Origin: VRUE01 sp963819755
GTDB taxonomy: Bacteria > Actinomycetota > Thermoleophilia > Solirubrobacterales > 70-9
NCBI GenBank assembly: GCA_963819755.1
Contig: CAWFXB010000002.1
Span: 868,001 to 932,000 of the forward strand
DNA length: 64,000 nucleotides
Direction: 5' to 3'
Shown here: positions 36,586 through 46,318 of the stretch, in pieces
Numbering within the stretch: the stretch's first letter is position 1
Layout: every line of letters begins with the position of its first letter
The notes under the pieces: model-generated
The model's database searches: none
What the model saw: the letters and a program-made list of their open reading frames with translations, nothing else
What the model was told of the DNA's origin: nothing
Translations under genes and position numbers: made by a program

Positions 36586-37197
36586 ATGGCTCGCCCGCGA
36601 CGGCCGGTGCCGGTCAGGCCGAGCCGCCGCTCGCTCCTGGTCTTCACCGAGGGCAAGGTGACGGAGGAGGTGTACCTGAACTTCTATCGTCGTCGCCACC
36701 GGGGCGTAAACGTGACCGTCGACAGATTTCATGGACCGCCGCTCTCGCTGGTCGAGCGAGCCGCCGTCGCCAAGAAGAACGAAGAGCGTGAGGAGCGTCG
36801 AGGGCGGAACTGGGCACCCGACGAGATCTGGTGCGTCTTCGATGTGGACACCCACCCGCGGATCGACGAGGCGACGATGCTGGCGGCCGAAAACGGGATC
36901 AAGGTGGCGATATCGAACCCATGCATAGAGCTGTGGTTCGCCCTTCACTTCGATGACCAGACGGCTCACATCGACGCCAGGGCCGCCCAGCGCCGGGCCG
37001 CCGAATACCTCTCCGGCGGCAAGAGACTCACCGACGGTGATCTGGATGCCCTGGCCGAGCGCTATGCGGACGCGAAAGTTAGGGCCATCGCACTTGCCCG
37101 CAAGCACCGCCTCGACGATCGGCAGGCCCCGGGGAACCCCAGTACGGGGGTCTGGCGACTGATCGACTCGATCGCCGCCCCGAGGCGCACCAACTAA
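36586..37197 (+). CDS. RloB-like protein
   Basis: The 203-residue protein shows LLVFTEGKVTEEVYLNFY (18-34), a catalytic-like Glu loop, WCVFDVDTHP (DxD) and SNPCIELWFALHF. It ends GNPSTGVWRLIDSI. These are the marks of the RloB family, whose fold resembles TOPRIM nucleases. It abuts the RloA-like ATPase gene with no gap, so the two should act together. In related pairs the ATPase holds the effector inactive until phage infection; that role here is inference. Confidence 0.85.
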   Translation: MARPRRPVPVRPSRRSLLVFTEGKVTEEVYLNFYRRRHRGVNVTVDRFHGPPLSLVERAAVAKKNEEREERRGRNWAPDEIWCVFDVDTHPRIDEATMLAAENGIKVAISNPCIELWFALHFDDQTAHIDARAAQRRAAEYLSGGKRLTDGDLDALAERYADAKVRAIALARKHRLDDRQAPGNPSTGVWRLIDSIAAPRRTN

Positions 37198-37237
37198 GGA
37201 TCAGACAGACCCAGGGGGAGTCGCGCGTCCATAGCGG

Positions 37238-37285
37238 GGCGGGTTCGAATGCGCGACTTTCGGGTTATGAGCCCGAGCCTGGAAT
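37238..37285 (-). pseudogene. tRNA-Met-like remnant near the right end of the island
   Basis: On the minus strand, TCGGG-CTCATAA-CCCGA forms a perfect anticodon arm with anticodon CAT. It is followed by AAGTCGCGCATTCGAACCC, which looks like a variable and T-arm region, but the T-stem does not pair and no acceptor or D-arm is present. A related degenerate copy lies at about 3918-3953. It is probably a scar of another integration at a tRNA gene. Confidence 0.5.
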
Positions 37286-37463
37286 CCCGCTGGGCGATCG
37301 AGACACCAGCGCCCAAGGCCGCCAATCTTTGCCGGGATGGGTAGGGACAAAGGTAGGGACAGATTCGACCGCTTGAGTCCGCCAGGGTCCGCTCGTGTCC
37401 CCTCCGAACATCGCATGACCAAGCGGAAACTCCGGATTCAAGCCAAATCCGGACTTGACAAAT

Positions 37464-37509
37464 ACTCCCTCCTAAGGAGTAGGCCGCTGGTTCGAATCCA
37501 GCTCGGGGC
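37464..37509 (+). repeat. Right attachment site (46-bp direct repeat)
   Basis: Identical to the 3' 46 nt of tRNA-Arg at 32819-32864. It has no 5' half, so it is not a tRNA gene. It marks the right boundary of the island. Confidence 0.92.
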
Positions 37510-37517
37510 ATCTCAGC

Positions 37518-37544
37518 AAAACGGCCCGCAGAGCGGGCCGTTTG
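37518..37544 (+). terminator. Original tRNA-Arg terminator, displaced by the island
   Basis: ACGGCCCGC (37521-37529) pairs perfectly with GCGGGCCGT (37533-37541) around an AGA loop, flanked by AAA and TTT. It follows the right att copy by 8 bp, as a terminator should follow a tRNA. It resembles the terminator at 46609-46634 after the tRNA-like gene. Confidence 0.85.
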
Positions 37545-37567
37545 CTTACTTCAATGCGGCTGGTCAA

Positions 37568-40500
37568 CTAATGATGACGCTTGCCCTTCCGAGCCTTCCC
37601 ACAGCTCGGCTTCACAACCGGCTTGAAGTCATAGGGCACTCCGTTCTGTCCGTCAAAGGCGGCATCTGCCTTGTTGGTCCCGGCGCAGAGGTTGCGGCTG
37701 TTGACCACAAGCCCCTTTTTGCCGCCCTGCATGTTGAGGATGAATTTGCTCACGGGTGCGTCGGGGACGGTTTCGAAGCTCGAGCGGATGCCGCCTTTGA
37801 AGGAGTCGATCCTGCCGACGATGTCGACGTTGACGATTCCGTGCAGAGCTGCGACCAGGTCGGGCAGCTTGTGGTTTGAGGACCTGAGGTAGACGGGTCC
37901 TTCGACCGGTTCGTCCAAGAGCGGCGTGTAGGCCCTGGCGTAGCCGTACTGGGCCGCTTTGGGACAGCCTCCCCCGGCGCCGCCGTTTGCCGCGTACTGG
38001 ACCCTGGTGCAGATCGTCCTGATGTGGGCCTGGTCGAGGAATGCAGATTGCGGCAGAGTGACTACGGCTTTGCCGATGTTGGCGTCTGCGCTCCTTGCCG
38101 TGACTTCTGCTTTCAGCGCCGGGTGGTCGCCTCGCCTGGTCCCTCCGTGCAGCTCCAAGGAGAGCTTTGGCTTGAAGCCGAGGCTTGCACAGCTCGCAGC
38201 CTGGTAAGGAGTCGAGAGATCGACTGGGACGTCATCGCTTGGGTCGAAGACGTTTCTGTAGGCGCCGAAGAGGGTCGACTTGGCCGAGCTTCGTTCGCAA
38301 TCGGTCGGGTTGAGGATGAATTCGGGCTTGTCTACGAAGACCCGTAGGTCCCTGACTTTCAAGACGATCCCTTTGAGGATGTGGGGGATCGGGTCTGAGT
38401 GGGCTCCGTCGACTTCTACTTCTGCGGTCACCGGGTTCAGGGTCAGTGCCTCCCTCACGACAACCGTGCCGGCGTCGAACGGCCCTGCCAGGGCTGGGGT
38501 GATCGAGATGACTGACAAGGGATCGCCGTTGTAAGGACCTCCCAGGTAGAGCTGGCCTGGGACGTAGGTCAGTGAGTCGCCCACTCCCGCTCCGGCGTAG
38601 GTGTGGCCGATCAGACTGCTTGAGGGACAAGAAGGGCTTGCCTTCTCCTGGCGGCCGGTCTTCGTTCTTGCCGAGGCAATCGCGGCATCGGAGCATTTGC
38701 TGATCCCGGCGAGCTTGCCCAGAACCCCCGGCGGCAGTACCGCCGAGAACTTGGTCATGTCCTGATCGCCGTCGTGCCTTATCAGGCGCATGTCGAAGGG
38801 GCTGTAGGACTTGGCGGCGTTGTTGACCGAGCCTGCCTGGAATTCTGGGTTGAAGGGCGGCAGGCCTCCGGTGGGGCAGGGCCCTCCGTTTACGCCTTTG
38901 GTGATTTCGAAGCTGGAGTTGGCTTCCTTGAAGTGAGTCGGGTCGGACGAGGGATAGAACTTGGCCTGGGTCGTGTATTTGCCACAGGCAGCAGGACTGA
39001 TCAATGCCGCCCTCGCCCCTTCGCGGAAGTGGAAGTTGAAGTGGCTGAAGGGCAACTGGGGGATGTCTTCCAGAGTCGCCACGAGCTGGCCCGTTTTCGG
39101 GTCCGCTTCGACCTTCAGCGGCTTCTTGACCATGATGCCCCTCGTGGTGTTCCTGAGGACCATGTACAGGGCGATGTCGGAGTCGAAGGGGTTCTCGGCC
39201 CCGTGTTCGGTGGTCAGCGGGTTGTCCTGCTCGGCGAGGTAGACCGAGCCGTTCACCTTTTCGGTGCCCAGCAACGGGGTTTCGAGTTCGAGCGTGCCGA
39301 TTTTGGAATCGCTCGGGCAGCCTTCGCCCTCAGAGGAGAAGGTCGTCTCCTTGGCGTACTGAGAAGGCGTGCAGAAGCCCAGGCCTTCGCCCACCGAGGG
39401 GTTGATCGTCACGCCTTCGGGCAGGGTGACGACGACTTTTTCGGCCATCGATTCGGCTAGCGCCGAGGGGTTCGCCAACCCGTCGTTGGGGAAGTCGACG
39501 TTCAGGTCGAAGGCGGTGCCCGTCTCGGCCTGGTCGGTGGAGACCGTCGTTTCGGTCTTCGGGTCGAAGCCGAGCTTCTTGCATTCGTTCACGCCGACCG
39601 GGTCCCCGGCGCTGTCCTTCGTTTCGTCGCTCGCCGAGATGAAGTCGCCGCGGTGCTGCCAGGAGTCGGCCGTGAAGGAGGATTTCAGCGGCCCCGAGCA
39701 GGCGGTGGGCATCGTCAAGAAGGCCGTATGGGTGGGCGTCACCGGGCAGGTCCTTCCGAATGCGAAGCCGAACGCGCATTCTCCCCGCCTGTAGTCGTGG
39801 CTGGGGTCCGAGGGATCGCCCCAGAGTTCGACCGTGACGCCCGAGATGTTCTTGTACTGGGGGATGTCGAGCGATTCGGAGGTGAGCCCGTAGTCGCCGT
39901 CGCTGCGGATCTTGCCGAGCAAGTGGACCGGGATGCCGATACCGGCGGTTTCGAAGCCGAGCTCGGCCGGGCGTCCCTGCGGCGCCACCATGTTGTAGAC
40001 GGCCTGGGTCAGGTACTCAGGGTTGGCGAAAAGGTCGAAGTTCCAGGTGACGTGGGAGATGCCGACGGCGGAGGCGGCTGGACAAATCCCTTCGATCTCG
40101 AGTTGGGCCTCAGTGCAGCGCACCGGCGTCGCTTCGGGGTTGAGCACGACGCCGGCGGGCAGGTCGGCGACGACGTCGTGCGGGCTCTCGACCGGGTTGC
40201 CGCCCTTGACCACGTTGAACTGGGCGCCGGTCTTCAGCTGGTAGGGATGGGAGCCCGCCTGGGTCTGCGCACCGCCGCCGCTGTCGAGCAGCGCGCTGTC
40301 GAAGCTCTCCAAACCGAACGGCGGCAGTTCGGAGCTGACCGGGGTCTGCATGCTGTCGGAGGCCGCCGCGGCGCCACCACCAGTGATCGTCACCCGGTTG
40401 GTGACGAGCGGCGGCGCGTCGGGAGCGACGTTGACCGGCACGTACATGTAGAGGCGCTCGCCGGGGTGAAGATTGACGATGCCGCCACAGCTGACCGTGG

Positions 40501-40873
40501 CGCTGTTGCAGGTGTAGACTTCGTTATTGATTCCATTCTGCTCGCCGTCATCGAACAGCTCGAAAGAGAAGGGGTATGGAGCGCTGGCGTTGAGGCTGAC
40601 CCCTTCGGGCAGTTCGTCGGTGACCGTGAACGGGCCGTTGGCGGTCTTGGAGCCGACGTTGGTGGCGACGATCGCATAGAGGCTTTCACCGCTGGCGTCA
40701 CCGGGGATCAGGTTGGTCGGCGTGAGGGTCTTCGTGGAGATGTTCCAGGCGGGTCCCGGTTCGGCGGCTCCGGCCACGGCTGGCACCACCAGCGCCGGGA
40801 GCGCGATCAGGGCAAGGCAGAGGGCGGCGCGGGGCAGCCGCCGCTTGGTCGATGCTCGCTTTGCCGGAATCAC
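37568..40873 (-). CDS. Large secreted DUF11-like repeat protein (paralogue of the 6629-9478 gene)
   Basis: About 1,101 residues from GTG 40873 (GGAGG 6 nt upstream, 4-nt overlap with the preceding gene). A signal peptide (CLALIALPALVVPAVAGAAE) is followed by a DUF11/surface-type repeat (PFTVTDELPEGVSLN) and a long beta-rich body. The C-terminal block shares CTRVQYAANGG, PDLVAALHGIV and GLVVNSRNLC with the protein at 6629-9478. The tail is basic (GKARKGKRHH). No enzyme motif is visible; a structural surface role is inferred. The second gene of an operon with the large propeller protein. Confidence 0.85.
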   Translation of the reverse strand: MIPAKRASTKRRLPRAALCLALIALPALVVPAVAGAAEPGPAWNISTKTLTPTNLIPGDASGESLYAIVATNVGSKTANGPFTVTDELPEGVSLNASAPYPFSFELFDDGEQNGINNEVYTCNSATVSCGGIVNLHPGERLYMYVPVNVAPDAPPLVTNRVTITGGGAAAASDSMQTPVSSELPPFGLESFDSALLDSGGGAQTQAGSHPYQLKTGAQFNVVKGGNPVESPHDVVADLPAGVVLNPEATPVRCTEAQLEIEGICPAASAVGISHVTWNFDLFANPEYLTQAVYNMVAPQGRPAELGFETAGIGIPVHLLGKIRSDGDYGLTSESLDIPQYKNISGVTVELWGDPSDPSHDYRRGECAFGFAFGRTCPVTPTHTAFLTMPTACSGPLKSSFTADSWQHRGDFISASDETKDSAGDPVGVNECKKLGFDPKTETTVSTDQAETGTAFDLNVDFPNDGLANPSALAESMAEKVVVTLPEGVTINPSVGEGLGFCTPSQYAKETTFSSEGEGCPSDSKIGTLELETPLLGTEKVNGSVYLAEQDNPLTTEHGAENPFDSDIALYMVLRNTTRGIMVKKPLKVEADPKTGQLVATLEDIPQLPFSHFNFHFREGARAALISPAACGKYTTQAKFYPSSDPTHFKEANSSFEITKGVNGGPCPTGGLPPFNPEFQAGSVNNAAKSYSPFDMRLIRHDGDQDMTKFSAVLPPGVLGKLAGISKCSDAAIASARTKTGRQEKASPSCPSSSLIGHTYAGAGVGDSLTYVPGQLYLGGPYNGDPLSVISITPALAGPFDAGTVVVREALTLNPVTAEVEVDGAHSDPIPHILKGIVLKVRDLRVFVDKPEFILNPTDCERSSAKSTLFGAYRNVFDPSDDVPVDLSTPYQAASCASLGFKPKLSLELHGGTRRGDHPALKAEVTARSADANIGKAVVTLPQSAFLDQAHIRTICTRVQYAANGGAGGGCPKAAQYGYARAYTPLLDEPVEGPVYLRSSNHKLPDLVAALHGIVNVDIVGRIDSFKGGIRSSFETVPDAPVSKFILNMQGGKKGLVVNSRNLCAGTNKADAAFDGQNGVPYDFKPVVKPSCGKARKGKRHH

Positions 40874-43800
40874 TTGGAACCTCCGCGGTAGGCGTTTGCT
40901 CGGTTGTGGTGGCGCCTGTTGTGGCGCTTCGCATGGCGGCTGGCGCAACTGGTCCTGCCCTTGCGCTGCACCTTGTGCTTGCCCTTGGGGCACTCACGGC
41001 CCTTGGTCGCCGGGTGCACGTTGCCGGCGCCCGAGTAGGCGGCGCTGGCGAGGCTCGGGTCGGGCGGCGGTGCCGGGTTCGCCTGACAGGCCGTGGTGGA
41101 GCAAGTGGGCGGGGTCAGCGTGTGTTGGGATGCCAGGCCCGCGCCGGCGCCCGCGTCATAGACGTCGAAGAGCGCGTCTTCATCGGTCGGCACCAGCTGC
41201 TGTTCGGTGAAGAAGAAGACGTGGTCGCCGTTCCTGGAGGCGCCGAGGAATTGGGAGAGTTCGGGATTGGTGCCGCCTGAGATCAGGTACAGGCAGCCGC
41301 CGTCCTGGCTTTCGGATTCACAGCTCCCTTCTCCCTTCGCCTCCCACTCATAGACGTCTTCGACGTGGTTGGTGTCGCCCGCCACCAGGGCTTCCGGGCT
41401 GTCGAAGAAGAAGCGGTTGCCGTCAGCTGAGAGGTTACGTCGCGCGAAGAACGGGATGTTCGTATTGAAACTGATGGCCGTCGCTTCCAGACGGGTGTCC
41501 CCGCTGGGCGAGACTCCGGTCGGGTTGCAGGAGACGCAGACGAGCTTTTCCTCAGGGGCGCTGTAGCGGAAGAACTCCTGGCAGTTTCCGATCGCCCCAC
41601 CGTTAAGGCAGGGGCCGACGTTGTCGTAGCCGGTCAGGCTTTTGCGTGAGCTGAAGATGATCGCGTGGCCATTCTCTGAGACGCGGGAACGGCCGGTTAA
41701 GGCTCCGTTTGAAATTTCAGACGGAGGCAGCTTCGCGATAAACGCCGTGGCTCCGTCGTGGTAGACGTAGAGGTTGTCTTTCGGCGAGGCACCCGGAGCG
41801 AGCACGCCGTCGGCGATGAAGTAGAGGTAAGAGCCGTCTTCGGAAGTACCGAGGACGGTCCGCACGGTTGCCCCCAGCGGATCTCCAGCGTTGGAATCGA
41901 CCGTGAGGTCGGTGAGCTCTCCGCTGCCTACGTCATAGGAGTAGAGATCCTGACCCTGAACTGGTTCAAAGAAGTTGCTGGCACATGAGTTCGCCCCATT
42001 GGAGACGGCGGTCGAGTCGTCGGTCAGCTTCTCGCAGCTGAGGAAGAACGCCTGCGATCCGTCGGGGGTGATGCCGACCAGTTCGGCTGGTTTTTCGCCG
42101 CCGGGATCGGGCGTGGTGCGCTGGGAGGCCGAGATCCAGGTCGTCCTCGTGCCGTCTTCGCGCATGTAGACGCGGCCTTCTATGTAGGAGGAGCCCGAGG
42201 GCTTGGCCATGAAGAAGACGCGTGAGCCGTCTTCAGAGATATAGCTGGTCAGCCCGTTGGAAATCCTGGCACTGGAGCTGCCCCCCGGAGCGAGCACGCA
42301 GGCCGGGCCGCCTTCGTCGTCACAGCTCGTCGCCGCACCGGCGGGGACGCGATCGGCGAAGGTGAGGGTGCCGTGGTCGAGGTCGTAGAGGTTGTAGGTG
42401 AACGGCGCGGCTTCCGGCAGCAGCTGATCTTCCGTTGAGAGGATCAAGTGAGAGGGATCGCCGGCGAACCCTTGGACGTTCAGGACGTCGAAGCCCGGGG
42501 CGGCGAGGGGCGGCTGGAAGCTCGCCGTCGCACTGTCGCGCAGGAAGACCTGCCTGCCGGCTCCTTCGCCCACTGACACGAGGGCCGCGGAGAGGTCTTC
42601 GTTTGCGCCGATGATTTGCGCTTCGATGCCGGGTTCGGTCAGGGGCAGGAAGCCGTCGGTGCTCCAGCCGTCGGGTCCACGCGTGGCGAGGTAGGGAGAC
42701 AGGGTGGCGCTGCTGCCGCTGGTCGGCAGGCCGCCGTTGGAAAAGAAGGTGAAACGGTCCCCAGAGGGGCTGGCCGCGCCGGGCAGGAGCTGGGCGTTGG
42801 CGCCGTGCTTTTCGACCGGCGTGCCCTGCTCATAGGCGCGACAGTCGGGCAGGCGCGAGCCGGCGCCGGTGCGGAACCCGTCGTTGGGGCAGGGGGCGAA
42901 GGGCTGGCCGACCGGGTAGGTGGCGAAGCTCGTGTCGGCGCCGTCGGTTATCCCGGCTTCGTCGGTTGCGACGAAACGGAAGTGGTAGGCGGTGCCCGCT
43001 TCGAGCCCGCCGACGTGGACGCTGACCGGATGCTTGCTGTTGTCGGCCGGGAAGCCGAAGGCGGCGCTCTCGTCCGTGCTCTTGCCGTAGGCGTTCGTGG
43101 TGCCGTACTCGAGGTGGTAGGTGGTCTGCCCGCCGCGCGGGTTGATCTTTGCCGCCAGCGTCGCCCCCGAGTCGCCGACCGCTTCCACGGACTCCGCTTC
43201 GATCAAAGGCGTCCCGGCGCCGGAGGTGAACTGACGGTCGCCGCCCTTGCCTTCGCCGATCGAGTTCTTGGCAAGGAGGCGGTAGTGGTAGACGGTCGCC
43301 GGTTCGAGGCCGGTGACCGCCGCGCTGACCGCGTGCGGGTTGGAGTCGGCCGGGATCGACGCGGCGGCGGGCACGCAGGGGTACTTCTCGGCGCCGGTGA
43401 CGTTGTCGTATTTGGTTTCGATGAACTGCTTGGCCGGGACGACCTCGAAGTGACAGTCTTCGACCGCCTGGCCCTTGGGGTTGACCGTGCCATGCACGGT
43501 CGCTCCGGTGGCGGCGATCCCGCCGGCGCCTTCGGTGCTCAGCTTCGGCACCGAGAGGGGTGGCCCGAAGACGTCGATCTTCAGCGTCAGTGAGTCCGAG
43601 AGGAAGACTTCTTCGGTCGCTTCGTCGACCGCGATGCCGCCGAGTTCGCCGTAGTATTCGCCGCCGCCGCCGCCGGCGAATTCGTAGAGGAGCGCCCCGG
43701 TGATCGTGTCATAGACGGAGACCGAGGCTTCGTGGACGACGAAGAGTTCGTCGGTGGAGCGGTCGACGGTGAGCGCCCAGGTTTCTTCGTGGTCGATCGT

Positions 43801-44508
43801 CCCGCCCGCGGTGTACCCGCTCGCCTTGGTGAGCTCCTTGGTCGCGCCGTAGTTTTCGGCCACGTAGAGGTTGTCTTCGGAGTCGAGCGCGATGCGGCAG
43901 GCGTGTACGCCGGCAGAGTAGGTGTTGAGTAGGACGCCGGCGGGGCTGTACTCCCTCACCTTGCCTTCGAATGCCGTCGCCGCCCAAACGTTGCCGGAGG
44001 TGTCGACGGCGACGCCGCAGACGTATTCGCTTGCAACCGGGAAACCGGCCAGCGCGGCGCCCGTGTCGTCAAAGCCAAAGAGCTTGCCCCCGGAGTCGTT
44101 GGCGAGGTAGATGTCGTGCGAGGCGCTGTCGGCGGCGAGGTCGTCGAAGTAGTTGACCGTCGCCGGGCCGATCGGGAAGCCGGCCAGCGGCGGGTGGCTG
44201 CCCGGCGTGGAGGCGTCGAAGCCGTCAATCGCATGCGCATGCTGGTCGATCCCGTAGAGGCGCTTGCTGCTCTGGTCGAAGGCCAGAGCGGTGGGCCATC
44301 CGAAGGAGGTGCCGGAGGTCCCGTCGGGGCCGAAGGCGCTGGTTTTAGTGCGGAATTCGATCGCAAAAGCCGAGCCCGGAAGAAGGCATGCTGCCGCCAT
44401 CAGAGCGACGAGGAGACCGGCAAGAGCGCCTGAACGACGCAGCGACCGATGGCTCTTGCCCCGATCCGAGTTCGATCCCGCAGACGACGCCTTCGCGTGG
44501 CTTCTCAC
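40870..44508 (-). CDS. Large secreted propeller and Fn3-like protein
   Basis: About 1,212 residues from GTG 44508, chosen because GGAGA lies 7 nt upstream; ATG 44529 is the alternative. A long basic N-region and hydrophobic core (LAGLLVALMAAACLLPGSAFA) form the signal peptide. NHL-like blades, two Fn3-like domains (LEPATVYHYRLLAKNSIGEG type) and a WD40/PD40-like set of repeats (GDRFTFFSNGG, GSRVFFMAKPSGS) follow. The tail is basic (KGKHKVQRKGRTSCASRHAK), related to the protein at 29883-31754. Surface or matrix role is inferred. Confidence 0.84.
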   Translation of the reverse strand: MRSHAKASSAGSNSDRGKSHRSLRRSGALAGLLVALMAAACLLPGSAFAIEFRTKTSAFGPDGTSGTSFGWPTALAFDQSSKRLYGIDQHAHAIDGFDASTPGSHPPLAGFPIGPATVNYFDDLAADSASHDIYLANDSGGKLFGFDDTGAALAGFPVASEYVCGVAVDTSGNVWAATAFEGKVREYSPAGVLLNTYSAGVHACRIALDSEDNLYVAENYGATKELTKASGYTAGGTIDHEETWALTVDRSTDELFVVHEASVSVYDTITGALLYEFAGGGGGEYYGELGGIAVDEATEEVFLSDSLTLKIDVFGPPLSVPKLSTEGAGGIAATGATVHGTVNPKGQAVEDCHFEVVPAKQFIETKYDNVTGAEKYPCVPAAASIPADSNPHAVSAAVTGLEPATVYHYRLLAKNSIGEGKGGDRQFTSGAGTPLIEAESVEAVGDSGATLAAKINPRGGQTTYHLEYGTTNAYGKSTDESAAFGFPADNSKHPVSVHVGGLEAGTAYHFRFVATDEAGITDGADTSFATYPVGQPFAPCPNDGFRTGAGSRLPDCRAYEQGTPVEKHGANAQLLPGAASPSGDRFTFFSNGGLPTSGSSATLSPYLATRGPDGWSTDGFLPLTEPGIEAQIIGANEDLSAALVSVGEGAGRQVFLRDSATASFQPPLAAPGFDVLNVQGFAGDPSHLILSTEDQLLPEAAPFTYNLYDLDHGTLTFADRVPAGAATSCDDEGGPACVLAPGGSSSARISNGLTSYISEDGSRVFFMAKPSGSSYIEGRVYMREDGTRTTWISASQRTTPDPGGEKPAELVGITPDGSQAFFLSCEKLTDDSTAVSNGANSCASNFFEPVQGQDLYSYDVGSGELTDLTVDSNAGDPLGATVRTVLGTSEDGSYLYFIADGVLAPGASPKDNLYVYHDGATAFIAKLPPSEISNGALTGRSRVSENGHAIIFSSRKSLTGYDNVGPCLNGGAIGNCQEFFRYSAPEEKLVCVSCNPTGVSPSGDTRLEATAISFNTNIPFFARRNLSADGNRFFFDSPEALVAGDTNHVEDVYEWEAKGEGSCESESQDGGCLYLISGGTNPELSQFLGASRNGDHVFFFTEQQLVPTDEDALFDVYDAGAGAGLASQHTLTPPTCSTTACQANPAPPPDPSLASAAYSGAGNVHPATKGRECPKGKHKVQRKGRTSCASRHAKRHNRRHHNRANAYRGGSK

Positions 44509-44529
44509 GTAGCTCTCTCCTTGTCCCAT

Positions 44530-44766
44530 CGAGCCCCTCTGCCGGCCGCCTTCCCTTTGGCAACCCTTGGGCTCCGTTTTCCCTGTTGGTGCTTCCCTGC
44601 CCGCCTAAACGAGCGTGGCGAAACTGTAAACAGAGACCTTTATAAAGTCAAGAGGAATGTTTTTGAGAGAAAGGCAGCTGTCCCGCGCGGGGCGAAAAAT
44701 CCTGCAAAGCACGGACTCGTCAATAGGTACCGCAGGGGTAGGTGAAGCTTTTCGGCGTTGCGAGCG
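44530..44766. other. Intergenic region upstream of the secreted-protein operon
   Basis: The 237-bp region has an AT-rich part at about 44620-44670 (contains TTTATAAAGTCAAGAGGAATG), likely the promoter of the minus-strand operon. The part near 44767 lies beyond the pyrE stop. I see no convincing ORF. Confidence 0.5.
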
Positions 44767-45333
44767 TCAGCCGCGGTCGGGCCGGTCCGGGTACAGCTCG
44801 TCGATCGTGACGAGAGCCCGGTAGGGGGCGGCCGCGGCCGCTTCGATCGCCTCGCCGCCGCCCGCAAGGCGGTCGACCACGGCGATCACGGAGACGGGCT
44901 CGAGGCCCTGCTCCTTGATCTTCTCGATCGCCTGCACGGTCGAGCCGCCGGTGGTGACCGTGTCCTCGACGACGAGCACCTTGTCACCCTCGTTGACCGG
45001 GCCCTCGACCCAGCGCTGCAGGCCGTGGGCCTTGCGCTCGCCGCGGACGAAGAAGCCGACGAGATCGTCTCCGGTGGGCACGGCAAGCGCGGAGCAAGAG
45101 GGTGGAATCGCCGCCGTTGCCGGGCCGCCGACGGCGCTTGCGCCGGCCTCGACAGCAGCCGCCGCGATCAGCTCGCCGGCGGCGCGGAACCCCGCCGGCC
45201 GCAGCAGCGCCCGCCGCGCATCGACGTAGTACTGCGCCGTCGCCCCACTCGCCAGTGTCACCTCGCCGATCACCAGCGAGTGCTCGCGCAACTCGGCGAG
45301 TAGCGTCCGCTTGGCGGCGTCCAGATCGGCCAC
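44767..45333 (-). CDS. pyrE: Orotate phosphoribosyltransferase
   Basis: About 188 residues from GTG 45333. The PRPP-binding loop KVLVVEDTVTTGGST and a region FFVRGERKAHGLQRWVEG match OPRTases. A Lys and His in that loop take part in orotate binding. It makes orotidine-5'-phosphate in pyrimidine synthesis. It starts 1 nt after the L,D-transpeptidase stop, so the two are co-transcribed. Confidence 0.92.
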   Translation of the reverse strand: MADLDAAKRTLLAELREHSLVIGEVTLASGATAQYYVDARRALLRPAGFRAAGELIAAAAVEAGASAVGGPATAAIPPSCSALAVPTGDDLVGFFVRGERKAHGLQRWVEGPVNEGDKVLVVEDTVTTGGSTVQAIEKIKEQGLEPVSVIAVVDRLAGGGEAIEAAAAAPYRALVTIDELYPDRPDRG

Positions 45334-45334
45334 G

Positions 45335-46318
45335 CTAGAAGACGAAGATCGGCTCGCCGTAGTGAAGCTGTTCGTAGATGCGCGGCTGGTCGGCGATGAA
45401 GGTGCGCACGCAACCGTGGCTGGCGGCGTAGTTGGGCACTTCGGCGTAGCCGTGGACGGCGTAGCCGTTGTGCCAGTAGAAGGAGTAGTACATGCCCTCC
45501 GAGTTGTAGCCGGGTTCCTGGCGGTAGAAGCTGTACTCGCCGGTGATCGTCGGGGTCGAGGGCTTGCCGGTCGAGACCGGGTAGATCGCGAACGGCTTGT
45601 CGCCCTTGGTGAGCACCAGCACCTGCTTGTCGAGCGGAACCTCGGCGTGTTCGCCGGCCTCGGGGTGGCGGACCCGGTAGCCGCCGCGGCCGCCGAAGAC
45701 CTGCTGGACGAGGCCCTTGCCGGCGTGTTCGTTGCGCGACATGCCGTTGACCTTGCGGTAGGCGAGCACCTCGCGGGCGGTGCGGCCGTTGAAGCACTTG
45801 CCTCCACCCGAGACGTAGCCCATCTTCGCCATCGCGCTTTTGAAGCCCTTGACCACCGGGCCGCACTCGCCCTGGCTCAGCGACGGGAAGCTGACCCGCC
45901 AGCTCTTGCGCACGGTGGTGTCGCCGCGCAGCGAACCGCTCGCCGACAGGTGCGCGCTCGCCGCGTACTTGCCGTCCTTACGGACGAGGATCGAGGCCTT
46001 GAAGACGCCGGCATCGCCCGAGCCCTGGCTGACGTGCGCCTCGCGTTTGAGCAGCTTGTGGCCGTCGAGGTAGAAGGTGACGTCGACGCTCTGCCCGGGC
46101 GCGAACGGCTCGACCGTGCCGTAGACGGGCACGGTGCCGTAGATCGGCGCCTTGCCGGCCTTCAATTTGCCGAGGCTGATCTTCACCGTCGCCTGGTCGG
46201 GCGTCTGCGGCACTTGGCCGGCACCGGTCTGCGACCCAGCGGGCTGCTTTGCCGAAGCGGCAGCCGGAAGCACCAACAGGGCGAGAAAAGTCAGCGCGAG
46301 GACGAGGTGGCGATTCAT
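45335..46318 (-). CDS. L,D-transpeptidase (YkuD domain) with signal peptide
   Basis: About 327 residues from ATG 46318. After a signal peptide (LVLALTFLALLVLPAAASA) come a beta-rich region, a peptidoglycan-binding-like helical part (GYVSGGGKCFNGRTAREVLAY), and a C-terminal YkuD domain. The YkuD domain has the catalytic HGYAEVPNYAASHGCVRTF (His and Cys in SHGC). It makes 3-3 cross-links or attaches proteins to peptidoglycan outside the cell. Confidence 0.9.
   Translation of the reverse strand: MNRHLVLALTFLALLVLPAAASAKQPAGSQTGAGQVPQTPDQATVKISLGKLKAGKAPIYGTVPVYGTVEPFAPGQSVDVTFYLDGHKLLKREAHVSQGSGDAGVFKASILVRKDGKYAASAHLSASGSLRGDTTVRKSWRVSFPSLSQGECGPVVKGFKSAMAKMGYVSGGGKCFNGRTAREVLAYRKVNGMSRNEHAGKGLVQQVFGGRGGYRVRHPEAGEHAEVPLDKQVLVLTKGDKPFAIYPVSTGKPSTPTITGEYSFYRQEPGYNSEGMYYSFYWHNGYAVHGYAEVPNYAASHGCVRTFIADQPRIYEQLHYGEPIFVF

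Noticed and set aside
32865..37463. Prophage or ICE assignment for the island
   Set aside because: No integrase, structural, replication or conjugation gene is present; only the att repeats and arm-like repeats support mobility.
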